Positions 15,899-23,671 of a DNA stretch of 64,000 bases are shown in pieces (position 1 is the stretch's first letter; the number at the start of each line of letters is the position of its first letter). Location of the stretch: assembly GCA_934647165.1 (NCBI GenBank), contig CAKUFA010000002.1, positions 1 to 64,000 on the forward strand, in the 5' to 3' direction. The stretch is from an uncultured Clostridia bacterium. Its GTDB lineage: Bacteria; Bacillota; Clostridia; Christensenellales; Aristaeellaceae. The notes under the pieces are model-generated. The model worked only from the letters and a program-made list of their open reading frames with translations. It did no database searches and was not told where the DNA came from. A program made the translations under genes and the position numbers.

Positions 15899-17188
15899 AT
15901 GAGAACAATTGAGGACTTCCTGCGCTCCGTTTCCTTCATGACCGATGACGGCGCCCTTTCCTCCATGGCGGCAAATTTCCGCAAACAGATGCGGCAGGGG
16001 CTGAACGGCGAGGGCAGCAGTCTGCTGATGCTCCCTTCCTACCTGCCGCTTGGCGAAAAGCCGCGCACCGGTGAAGCACTTGTGATGGATGCGGGCGGAA
16101 CCCATCTGCGCACTGCGCGCCTGCGCCTTGACGAAAACGGCGTGCAGGTGCTGGCACACAGGGAGCGGCCCATGCCCGGCACCCAGGGCAAGCTTAACAG
16201 GAACACGTTTTTCCGCGCGCTTTCCCAGGATGCGGCGGCGCTGATGCGGCCTGGCCTGCCGCTGGGCATCTGCTTCAGCTTTTCCGCAGAGATCCAGCCG
16301 GACGGCGACGCCCGCGTGATGTTCCTGGACAAGGAATTGCAGGTGGATGGACTGGCCGGGGAGCTGGTGGGACAAGGGGTGTGCGAAGCCATGCGGGCGC
16401 TGGGCGCGCCCAGCCCCTCCCGCGTGCGTGTGCTCAATGATACCACAGCGGCGCTGCTGGGCGCACTGGCCTCGTTCCCCAAAAGCGCTGGCGGCGCGTG
16501 CATCGGCATGATCCTTGGCACGGGGTTCAACTGCTGCTACGGGGAGGAAAACCGCCGCATTGGTAAGGCGGATGCGCTGCGCGGCCTGCCCGGGCGGAGC
16601 ATTGTGAACATTGAGGCCGGAGGATATGACGGTGCTCCCGCTTCGTTTCTGGATTTCATGCTCCGCATGGCGACGGAAGAGAAAAATCAGAACCCGTTGG
16701 AGAAGATGTTTTCCGGCGCCTATCAAGGCATGCTGATGCAGCTCCTTGTGGATGAAGCGGCGCAGTACGGCTGTTTTGCGCCCGGTGACGAGTGGATTGC
16801 AAACGATTTGAAAAAGGTGACTGCTGCGGATGTGTCCGCCCTGGTGAATGAAGGCGCCACGCCCTGCGGCCTGAACCAAGCCATGGTTACTCCGGCAACG
16901 GCAGAGGCGCTGCGCTCGCTTGGCGAAGCGCTGATAATGCGCGCTGCCGGCCTTGCTGCGCAAGTGCTGCTGGCCGTTGCCTGCCAAAGCGGCGCAAAGA
17001 CCGGGGACGAAGTGTTCCTGGCCATTGAAGGCACAACGTATTGGAAAAATCCGCGCTTGCAGCAGCTGCTGGATGCACACCTTGCGGAAAGCGGCATGCG
17101 CTTTCGCATCGTACATGCGGAAAATGCAAACCTGACCGGCGCGGCCATGGCGGCTATAGGACAAAACGACGAAACGGAAAATGATTGA
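15899..17188 (+). CDS. Hexokinase of the eukaryotic type
   Basis: Predicted to phosphorylate a hexose with ATP. The 429-residue product carries hexokinase-family motifs: phosphate-1 MDAGGTHLRT, substrate segment FSFSAEI, LNDTTAALLG with the catalytic Asp, GMILGTGFNCCY, and NIEAGGYDGAP. This is the eukaryote-like hexokinase family rather than the ROK or bacterial glucokinase type, and the length is close to one hexokinase half of about 450-500 residues. ATG 15899 follows AGAAAGGAC. It follows the S24-domain regulator and precedes the radical SAM gene by 30 bases. Confidence 0.85.
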   Translation: MRTIEDFLRSVSFMTDDGALSSMAANFRKQMRQGLNGEGSSLLMLPSYLPLGEKPRTGEALVMDAGGTHLRTARLRLDENGVQVLAHRERPMPGTQGKLNRNTFFRALSQDAAALMRPGLPLGICFSFSAEIQPDGDARVMFLDKELQVDGLAGELVGQGVCEAMRALGAPSPSRVRVLNDTTAALLGALASFPKSAGGACIGMILGTGFNCCYGEENRRIGKADALRGLPGRSIVNIEAGGYDGAPASFLDFMLRMATEEKNQNPLEKMFSGAYQGMLMQLLVDEAAQYGCFAPGDEWIANDLKKVTAADVSALVNEGATPCGLNQAMVTPATAEALRSLGEALIMRAAGLAAQVLLAVACQSGAKTGDEVFLAIEGTTYWKNPRLQQLLDAHLAESGMRFRIVHAENANLTGAAMAAIGQNDETEND

Positions 17189-17218
17189 TCCCCTTTGCGC
17201 AGAAAGGAAGAACTCGCT

Positions 17219-18316
17219 ATGCCGGCAGTCACCGTGATGGTCAAGCCCGTATCGGGAGCATGCAACATGCGTTGCAAATATTGCTTTTATGCGGATGAAA
17301 TGGCACGCAGAGGGCAGGGAATTTATCCTGCCATGGATGCGGAAATGCTGGAGACACTGGTTCGGCGTGTGATGGTTTATGCTGACGGACAGGCGACCTT
17401 CACCTTTCAGGGGGGTGAGCCGACGCTGGCGGGCGTGGATTTCTTCCGCCGCCTGCTCAAATTGCAGGCGCAATATAATAACCGCGGCATTCGTGTGCAA
17501 AACGCCGTGCAGACCAATGGCTTGGAGCTGTCCGATGAGCTGATTGCCCTGTTTGCGGAAAATCGCTTCCTGATTGGGGTCAGCCTGGACGGCTGCGAAG
17601 CTGCTCACGACCATTTGCGCAGGGATGCAAAGGGCGAGGGAACCTTCCACCGCGTGCGGAATAACGTCCTTCGCCTGCTGCGGGCAGGGGTGGATACCAA
17701 CATCCTGTGCGTTGTCAACGGTGAGGTGGCTGCCCGGGCGGACGCGGTGCTGGACGCGCTGCAAGGCTTTGAATACCTGCAATTTATCCCCTGCATGGAC
17801 GGCATGGACGGAACCCCCGGGCCTTCCCCTCTCACGGACGAGGCCTATGGGGCGTTTCTTCAGGCGGCCTTTGAGCGCTATGAAAGGGCATTCTATCGCG
17901 GCGAGATGCTGAGCATCCGCAATTTTGACAATCTGCTTGGCATGCTGCTGGGCATGCCGCCGGAAAGCTGTGCCATGCGCGGCGTTTGCAGCGTCAATTT
18001 TCTGGTGGAAAGCACGGGGGATGTGTATCCCTGCGATTTCTATGCGCTGGACGAATGGAAGATGGGTAACCTGCGGGAAAAGTCCCTCCGGCAAATGGCG
18101 CGAGGCGATGTGGGACAGCAGTTTTTCGAAACCTCCCTTCCGGTGCCGGACGCATGCCGCGCCTGCCCGGTCTATCCCCTGTGCCGCAATGGCTGCCGCC
18201 GCGAGCGGGATGCAAAAACCGGCCTGTACCGTTTTTGCCGCAGCACGCGGACTTTCCTTGAAAACAACCGAGACCGCATGGAGAAAATGGCAAGAATACT
18301 CCAATCCCGCCGGTGA
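17219..18316 (+). CDS. Radical SAM protein of the anaerobic sulfatase-maturase (SPASM) family
   Basis: The 365-residue product binds a radical-SAM 4Fe-4S cluster through C15-x3-C19-x2-C22 (CNMRCKYC). FQGGEPTLAG and SLDG are conserved, and a SPASM region holds auxiliary-cluster cysteines (CAMRGVCS, YPCDFY, CRACPVYPLC, NGC). This matches anSME-type enzymes that convert a Ser/Cys of a sulfatase to formylglycine, or related peptide-modifying enzymes. No sulfatase is present in the window. ATG 17219 follows AGAAAGGAAG. The downstream membrane-protein gene starts 26 bases after the stop. Confidence 0.85.
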   Translation: MPAVTVMVKPVSGACNMRCKYCFYADEMARRGQGIYPAMDAEMLETLVRRVMVYADGQATFTFQGGEPTLAGVDFFRRLLKLQAQYNNRGIRVQNAVQTNGLELSDELIALFAENRFLIGVSLDGCEAAHDHLRRDAKGEGTFHRVRNNVLRLLRAGVDTNILCVVNGEVAARADAVLDALQGFEYLQFIPCMDGMDGTPGPSPLTDEAYGAFLQAAFERYERAFYRGEMLSIRNFDNLLGMLLGMPPESCAMRGVCSVNFLVESTGDVYPCDFYALDEWKMGNLREKSLRQMARGDVGQQFFETSLPVPDACRACPVYPLCRNGCRRERDAKTGLYRFCRSTRTFLENNRDRMEKMARILQSRR

Positions 18317-18342
18317 CGCATGCACGAGAGGAGCTGGGCACG

Positions 18343-18831
18343 ATGCCGAAAGAGCCGGAAGCGTTTCATTCCACGGTGACCAGAAAGAAGCGGCTGCTTG
18401 CCGCAATCTTCGTGAGCCTTGCGATTCTTGCACTCATGCACCTGCCGACCGTGATTCGCATGGGCGGCATAAGACAAGCCACCAGCCTTGAGCGAACGGT
18501 TTCCTTCCTGTTTTCACAGGCGCCCAAATGCACCTATTCCCTTGATCGATTCACCGAAGGGCGAGACTATGACAAGCTGATGATCTTTGCAATCAGTTCC
18601 AATATTCCGGAGTTTGAGGCCTATGCCCGGCAAAACGGATGGGAACCTCTTCCTTTGGCGGACGATATTCGCAGCCATCCTCTTTGTAAGGATTCCTTTG
18701 ACGGCAACATGCAGGCCATGCTGCGCTGCGGCAACGGATACTATCGCTGGAAGGAAAAGTCCAAAGAGCTGGTTGTCTATGACGCGGATCAGCAGCTGGT
18801 TTACATCAGAAAAGCGAGCGTTATTCACTGA
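18343..18831 (+). CDS. Small membrane-anchored protein of unknown function
   Basis: The 162-residue product has a basic N terminus and one transmembrane segment (about residues 17-38, LLAAIFVSLAILALMHLP). An extracytoplasmic domain of about 120 residues contains three cysteines. No family is recognised. ATG 18343 follows GAGAGGAGC. It lies directly behind the radical SAM gene, so it could be a partner or substrate, but there is no motif to prove this. Its end abuts the convergent GNAT pseudogene. Confidence 0.6.
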   Translation: MPKEPEAFHSTVTRKKRLLAAIFVSLAILALMHLPTVIRMGGIRQATSLERTVSFLFSQAPKCTYSLDRFTEGRDYDKLMIFAISSNIPEFEAYARQNGWEPLPLADDIRSHPLCKDSFDGNMQAMLRCGNGYYRWKEKSKELVVYDADQQLVYIRKASVIH

Positions 18832-18899
18832 AGCGGGGCTGACGGGCTCGCCTGGGACGGGCATCCGAAATGGCTCCGCAAGGGGCGAAAACGGAAAAC

Positions 18900-19353
18900 A
18901 CAAGCGGCGATGCAGGATGAAACTTCGTGATAATACAGGCAGATGTTCTGATAGGATCCATCCTTCATGCGTAAACCCGTTTGGCACGGTGCCGGCCTGC
19001 ACAAAGCCCAGCCGCTCATACAGGTGGCGTGCGTGAAGGTTGTTTTCAACCACCGCGTTAAACGGCAAAATACCAAACCCGTGCCGCTTTGCCTGCGCGA
19101 GACAATCGAGAACCAGTTTTTCACCAATGTGCCTGCCCAGCGGCCGATGCTGTTGGGATGCAGGATATAAAGCCTAATAACGTTTCCGCAGCCGTCCGCA
19201 ACGCTGCAATAGGTCTGCGCAGCAAAAAAGGGCCGCGCCTGTTTGATCGTCAAGCTGCCCCTCCTGCGGAAAAGCGTCGCTATCTTGTACGACCTTGTTC
19301 CAGATGCGAACCATGGCAGGGAAACCTTTTTCCGTATAGGGTCTGATTTCCAT
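18900..19353 (-). pseudogene. GNAT acetyltransferase pseudogene, multiply frameshifted
   Basis: From ATG 19353, behind AGGAG, the minus strand encodes MEIRPYTEKGFPAMVRIWN and continues to FPQEG. It must then change frame to reach ARPFFAAQTY and RLYILHPNSIGR. A stretch equivalent to the acetyl-CoA loop is missing or shifted, and another frame change is needed for LPFNAVVENNLHARHLYERL, then again for RMKDG and the YYHEV end. These segments in order match a common clostridial GNAT family. At least three frame disruptions make it non-functional unless the sequence is in error. Confidence 0.8.
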
Positions 19354-19619
19354 AACAGAGGATTCTCCTAAAGGTCAATTGGCTGAACGAGCATCAAGTA
19401 TAGCGCATGTTCCTTTAAGGCACTACCGCACAATTCGTCGGCAGCGCTGGCGATGCCTTTTCTGCCATCTGCTTCTTGCAGAAATCTCGATTTACCTCCA
19501 GTAAACCTTCGATTTCTGCAATCGCATCTGACAAAAAATGCATTCGCCATCGCACCAACTCATTTGTGCGGTATTGCCTTAAGAAAACGGCAAGATTTTT
19601 CGCATGCAGGGAACATCCC
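19354..19619. other. Spacer with no recognisable gene
   Basis: This stretch between the GNAT pseudogene and the proS promoter contains only short reading frames without ribosome binding sites or family motifs. I see no RNA gene or repeat. Confidence 0.5.
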
Positions 19620-19648
19620 TTGCAAATCCCTGCGCATTGTGGTATCAT
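19620..19648 (+). promoter_or_regulatory. Sigma-A promoter of the proS leader
   Basis: TTGCAA (19620-19625) and TATCAT (19643-19648) are 17 bases apart, about 185 bases upstream of the T-box core. Confidence 0.6.
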
Positions 19649-19654
19649 GCCATC

Positions 19655-19895
19655 ATCAGCCTTGAAGGGCCCGGCGAAGGGATAGCCCCGGTCAAGCGAG
19701 TGCGCGATGGTGGGAGGCGCATAGGGGGATCGTTCGCCATCCCAGCCCGGAGCCGCGGCCAATCCCCGCCGGTTCGCCCCCGTGATCGGGCGCAATGAGT
19801 GAGGATGGGCGTTTGGCCTGTCCTAAGCCGGGTGGTACCGCGAAGCACGCCTTCGTCCCTGCAAATGGAAGCAGCGACGGGGGCTTTTTTCTTTC
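19655..19895 (+). promoter_or_regulatory. T-box riboswitch (proline tRNA) controlling proS
   Basis: The T-box core CCGGGTGGTACCGCG ends near 19842. The terminator stem spans about 19849-19884 (GTCCCTGC region pairing with GCAGCGAC region, GCC with GGC) and is followed by TTTTTT (19885-19890). I could not assign the proline specifier codon with confidence; tRNA identity is inferred from the downstream gene. Confidence 0.88.
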
Positions 19896-19927
19896 CCGCC
19901 GCCGATGAAAAAGGAGGTCGTTTCCCC

Positions 19928-21376
19928 ATGGCTAAGCAGAAAAATCAGGAATTTGTGACCCACATTACCCCCCGCAGCGAGGATTTCTCCCAGTGGTATA
20001 CGGACGTGATCCTGCAAACCGAATTGTGCGATTATGCGCCCGTGCGCGGCTGCATGATTATCCGCCCCTACGGCTACGCCATCTGGGAGCAGATTCAGCA
20101 GGCGATGGACAGCCGCTTTAAGGCGACCGGGCACCAGAACGTGTACTTCCCCATGCTGATTCCCGAAAGCCTGCTGCTCAAAGAAGCGGAGCACGTGGAA
20201 GGCTTCGCACCGGAAGTGGCATGGGTTACCCAGGGCGGCACGGAAAAGCTGCAGGAGCGCCTGGCAGTGCGCCCCACCAGCGAAACCATTTTTTGCACCA
20301 TGTATTCCAAGTGGGTGCAGACCTGGCGCGACCTGCCCCTGAAGTATAATCAGTGGTGTTCGGTGATGCGCTGGGAAAAGGCCACCCGTCCCTTCCTGCG
20401 CACCAGCGAGTTCCTTTGGCAGGAGGGTCACACCATCCACGCCACCGCGGAGGAGGCTCAGGAAGAGACGCTCCAAATGCTGAACGTGTATCGCGAGGTT
20501 GCCGAAAACGTGCTGGCGCTGCCTGTGTATGTGGGACAGAAGAGCGAAAAGGAAAAGTTCGCCGGTGCCCGCGCTACCTATTCCATGGAAGCCATGATGC
20601 ACGACGGCAAGGCACTGCAGGCCGGCACCAGCCACAATTTCGGCACCAATTTTGCCGAGGCCTACAACATCCAGTATCAGAACAAGGAAGGCAAGCTGAC
20701 CTATGTGCATGAGACCAGCTGGGGCGTTAGCACCCGGCTGATCGGCGCCATCATCATGACTCACGGCGATGACCGCGGACTGCGCCTGCCCCCGCGCATT
20801 GCGCCTATCCAGGCTGTGATTCTGCCCATTGCCGCCCATAAGCCCGGCGTGACGGAAGCTTGCGAAAAGCTGGAGCAGGAACTGAAAGCAGCCGGTTTCC
20901 GCGTGAAGCTGGATGACCGCGACACCGTGTCCGCGGGCTACAAATTCAACGACTGGGAGCTCAAGGGTGTTCCGGTTCGCCTGGAGGTTGGCCCCCGCGA
21001 CCTGGAAAACGGCGTGGTGACGGTGTTCCGCCGCGACAAGTGCGAGAAGACCACCCTGGCGCTGGACGGCATTGCGGGCGAAATGCAGGCGCTGCTGGAC
21101 GATATCCAGCAGGAACTGTTCAACCAGGCCAAGAATTTCCGGGATGAGCACACCAAGCCCGTGAAGACCATGGAAGAGCTGGGCCAGGTGGTGGAAGGCG
21201 GCTTTGCCAAGGCACGCTGGTGCGGCAGCCGCGAGTGCGAGGACAAGATCAAGGAGCAATTCAACGCTTCCAGCCGCAACATGCCCTTCGACCAGGACGC
21301 GGACGGCTGCGGCGATACCTGCGTGTGCTGCGGCAAGAAGGCCGATCATATCATTTACTTTGCCAAGGCTTATTGA
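19928..21376 (+). CDS. proS: Prolyl-tRNA synthetase, archaeal/eukaryotic-like short form
   Basis: Class II synthetase of 482 residues. It lacks the editing insertion of the long bacterial form and ends in the zinc-binding C-terminal domain typical of the archaeal/eukaryotic type (CGSREC, then CVCCGKKA, ending YFAKAY). The core motifs RPTSETIFC, MRWEKATRPFLRTSEFLWQEGH and TSWGVSTRLIG fit the class II catalytic domain. ATG 19928 follows AAAAAGGAGGT after the T-box terminator. It acts in the cytoplasm charging tRNA-Pro. Identification is firm. Confidence 0.96.
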   Translation: MAKQKNQEFVTHITPRSEDFSQWYTDVILQTELCDYAPVRGCMIIRPYGYAIWEQIQQAMDSRFKATGHQNVYFPMLIPESLLLKEAEHVEGFAPEVAWVTQGGTEKLQERLAVRPTSETIFCTMYSKWVQTWRDLPLKYNQWCSVMRWEKATRPFLRTSEFLWQEGHTIHATAEEAQEETLQMLNVYREVAENVLALPVYVGQKSEKEKFAGARATYSMEAMMHDGKALQAGTSHNFGTNFAEAYNIQYQNKEGKLTYVHETSWGVSTRLIGAIIMTHGDDRGLRLPPRIAPIQAVILPIAAHKPGVTEACEKLEQELKAAGFRVKLDDRDTVSAGYKFNDWELKGVPVRLEVGPRDLENGVVTVFRRDKCEKTTLALDGIAGEMQALLDDIQQELFNQAKNFRDEHTKPVKTMEELGQVVEGGFAKARWCGSRECEDKIKEQFNASSRNMPFDQDADGCGDTCVCCGKKADHIIYFAKAY

Positions 21377-21393
21377 TCCCTATGCAAAACAGG

Positions 21394-21438
21394 AGCCCCT
21401 TGCGGCCGGGTTTTACCCTCCGGCTGCAAGGGGCTTTT
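21394..21438 (+). terminator. Intrinsic terminator after proS
   Basis: AGCCCCTTGC and GCAAGGGGCT form the stem, with CCGG/CCGG pairing inside, followed by TTTT. Confidence 0.8.
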
Positions 21439-21494
21439 CGCTGAGCAGGCCGTGCTGCGGAAAAACGGCTGCCATGGAATGTATGCCCCTGCAC

Positions 21495-21523
21495 TTGACA
21501 GAAACGGAACAAAACGTTACAAT
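21495..21523 (+). promoter_or_regulatory. Strong sigma-A promoter of the rny transcript
   Basis: TTGACA (21495-21500) and TACAAT (21518-21523) have the ideal 17-base spacing. The start of rny is about 390 bases further on, so the transcript has a long leader. Confidence 0.75.
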
Positions 21524-21529
21524 AGATAG

Positions 21530-21916
21530 CGATCGGCTGACGGGAGGCGTGTTCCGCCCGGGCTGTTTTCGATAGACATCCCCTGTTTTCAGGCGTCCGG
21601 CAGCGGATTTTGCATGCAGGACGTATCCTTTCGGCGGCTGCACGGTATAAAAAGTGCGGTCGGCTGCATAGAAATTGCCGGGGAAACGTGTGCGTTTCTT
21701 CCTTCCGGCGGGCACATTAACGTGCCTTTATGCCGAACAGGTGGTTTTTGTGAAGCGCAAACGGGCGTATTCTGCCTGTTTGCCAGCGTTCAACAGGTAA
21801 AACAGGCGAAGCGTCAAAGCAGTCAGGCCGTGCGAACCCTGCGGGGTGCGCGCGGCTTTTGTCGAAAAATGACACAGTGCAAAATGAAATTTGATGAAAG
21901 GGAGGGGATCGGAAAC
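21530..21916 (+). promoter_or_regulatory. Long rny leader with an internal terminator-like hairpin
   Basis: About 390 bases separate the promoter from rny with no supported gene. An open frame through it lacks a ribosome binding site and family resemblance. Near its end, GCCG-TGCG and CGC-CGGC arms (21827-21855) with an inner AACCC/GGGGT stem precede TTTT (21857-21860). This could be an attenuator or the end of a small RNA. No known riboswitch class was recognised. Confidence 0.4.
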
Positions 21917-23479
21917 ATGACATGGCTATGGATTCTGCTGGCCGCGATCATTGCCGGCGGCGCCGGTGCATATGGCGGCTATACCTACAGAAAAAATGAA
22001 GCGGAAAAGAAAATTGGCCGCACGGAAGAATACGCCAAGCGCTTGTATGACGACGCGGTGCGCAAGGCCGATGAGTACAAGAAGGAAAAGGTGCTGGAGG
22101 CCAAGGAGGAAATCCTGAAGGCCAAGGCTGAGAACGACCGCGAAAAGGCCGAGAACGACCGTGAGCTGCGCGACCGCCGCGCTGAAGTGCAGCGCACCGA
22201 GCGCCGCCTGATCCAGCGCGAGGAAACGCTGGACAAAAAGGCCGACAACATGGAGGCACGGGAAAACAACCTGAACAAAAAGGCTGCTGAAATTCAGAAA
22301 ATGCAGGAGGATGCGGAAGCGCTCACGGCCAAGCAGAACGCCGAGCTGGAACGCATCGCTTCCATGACGCAGGACGAGGCCAAGCAGATCATTGTGGAGC
22401 GTGTGCAGAAGGAAGCCTATCACGATGCGGCTGCCATGGTGCGCGACATTGAGTCCCGCGCGAAGGAAGAGGGCGAGAAAAAGGCGCGCAACATCATTGC
22501 GCTGGCCATTCAGAAGTGCGCTGCCGACCATGTGGCGGAAAGCACCGTGTCTGTCATTGCCCTGCCCAACGATGATATGAAGGGTCGCATCATCGGCCGC
22601 GAGGGTCGCAATATTCGCGCGCTGGAAACGGCGACCGGCGTTGACCTCATCATTGACGATACGCCCGAGGCGGTTATTGTTTCCGCCTTCGACCCCGTGC
22701 GCCGGGAAATCGCCCGCATTGCTGTGGAAAAGCTCATCATGGATGGCCGTATCCATCCCGCCCGCATTGAGGAAATGGTGGACAAAGCCCGCAAAGAAGT
22801 GGAAAACCAGATTCGCGAAGCTGGCGAGAACGCCGTGTTCGAAACCAACCAGCATGGCATCCACCACGAACTGGTGAAGCTGCTGGGTCGCCTGAAGTAT
22901 CGCACAAGCTACGGTCAGAATGTGCTGAAGCACTCCATTGAGGTCAGCCACCTGGCGGGTCTGATGGCTGCAGAGCTGGGCGCGGATGTTCAGCTGGCCA
23001 AGCGCGCCGGTCTTTTGCATGATATCGGCAAGGCGGTTGACCACGAGGCGGAAGGCACCCACGTGACGCTGGGCGCGGAACTGGCCCGCAAGTATCACGA
23101 GAGTCCCGATGTGGTGCACGCCATCCTGGCCCACCACAACGATGTGGAACCCCAGACTGTGGAAGCCGTGCTGGTGCAGGCTGCCGACGCTATCTCCGCC
23201 GCCCGCCCCGGCGCCCGCCGCGAGAACCTGGAGAACTACATCAAGCGCCTGGAGAAGCTGGAGGAGATTGCCAACAGCTTCGACGGCGTGGAGAAGTGCT
23301 ACGCCATTCAGTCCGGCCGCGAAGTGCGCATTATGGTGAAGCCGGATGATGTGACCGACGAGGGCACGAAGATCCTGGCCAAGGAAATCGCCAAGCGGAT
23401 CGAGAAGGAAATGGAGTATCCCGGACAAATCCGCGTGAACGTGATCCGTGAAACGCGAAGCACGGAATACGCCAAGTAA
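21917..23479 (+). CDS. rny: Ribonuclease Y
   Basis: Membrane-anchored endoribonuclease that starts mRNA decay. The 520-residue product has an N-terminal transmembrane helix (residues about 3-22), a long charged coiled coil (about 25-190), a KH RNA-binding domain (IIGREGRNIRALE) and an HD domain with HDIGKAVDHE (His-Asp near 367). It ends RETRSTEYAK, typical of the family. ATG 21917 follows GGGAGGGGATC. It is monocistronic between the proS and rny terminators. Identification is firm. Confidence 0.97.
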   Translation: MTWLWILLAAIIAGGAGAYGGYTYRKNEAEKKIGRTEEYAKRLYDDAVRKADEYKKEKVLEAKEEILKAKAENDREKAENDRELRDRRAEVQRTERRLIQREETLDKKADNMEARENNLNKKAAEIQKMQEDAEALTAKQNAELERIASMTQDEAKQIIVERVQKEAYHDAAAMVRDIESRAKEEGEKKARNIIALAIQKCAADHVAESTVSVIALPNDDMKGRIIGREGRNIRALETATGVDLIIDDTPEAVIVSAFDPVRREIARIAVEKLIMDGRIHPARIEEMVDKARKEVENQIREAGENAVFETNQHGIHHELVKLLGRLKYRTSYGQNVLKHSIEVSHLAGLMAAELGADVQLAKRAGLLHDIGKAVDHEAEGTHVTLGAELARKYHESPDVVHAILAHHNDVEPQTVEAVLVQAADAISAARPGARRENLENYIKRLEKLEEIANSFDGVEKCYAIQSGREVRIMVKPDDVTDEGTKILAKEIAKRIEKEMEYPGQIRVNVIRETRSTEYAK

Positions 23480-23507
23480 AACCCGGCAAACAACAACTCC
23501 AAACAAC

Positions 23508-23557
23508 GGACAAGCTGCACGGCAAGGCCTGTAAGGCAGCAGCTTGTCCGCTTTTTT
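23508..23557 (+). terminator. Intrinsic terminator after rny
   Basis: GGACAAGCT (23508-23516) pairs with AGCTTGTCC (23541-23549) and is followed by GCTTTTTT. Confidence 0.85.
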
Positions 23558-23613
23558 ATTTGCAACGGAGCCACCTTGCTGCAAAAGCATGGGTGCAGGT
23601 GCGCTTTTTGCCC

Positions 23614-23642
23614 TTGAACCTTCCTTGCACCCATGATACAAT
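23614..23642 (+). promoter_or_regulatory. Sigma-A promoter of the ABC exporter operon
   Basis: TTGAAC (23614-23619) and TACAAT (23637-23642) are 17 bases apart, 30 bases before the exporter start codon. Confidence 0.7.
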
Positions 23643-23671
23643 GGAAGCCATACGAAAGGAGCATCAGAAGT

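Noticed and set aside
15143..18433. 1096-codon open frame antisense to four genes
   Set aside because: It spans the antisense of four well-supported genes and their spacers without any domain resemblance; another codon-bias shadow.
21614..21916. Apparent 101-residue N-terminal extension of RNase Y
   Set aside because: RNase Y normally begins with the membrane helix right after ATG 21917, which has a strong ribosome binding site; the extension has no family resemblance.
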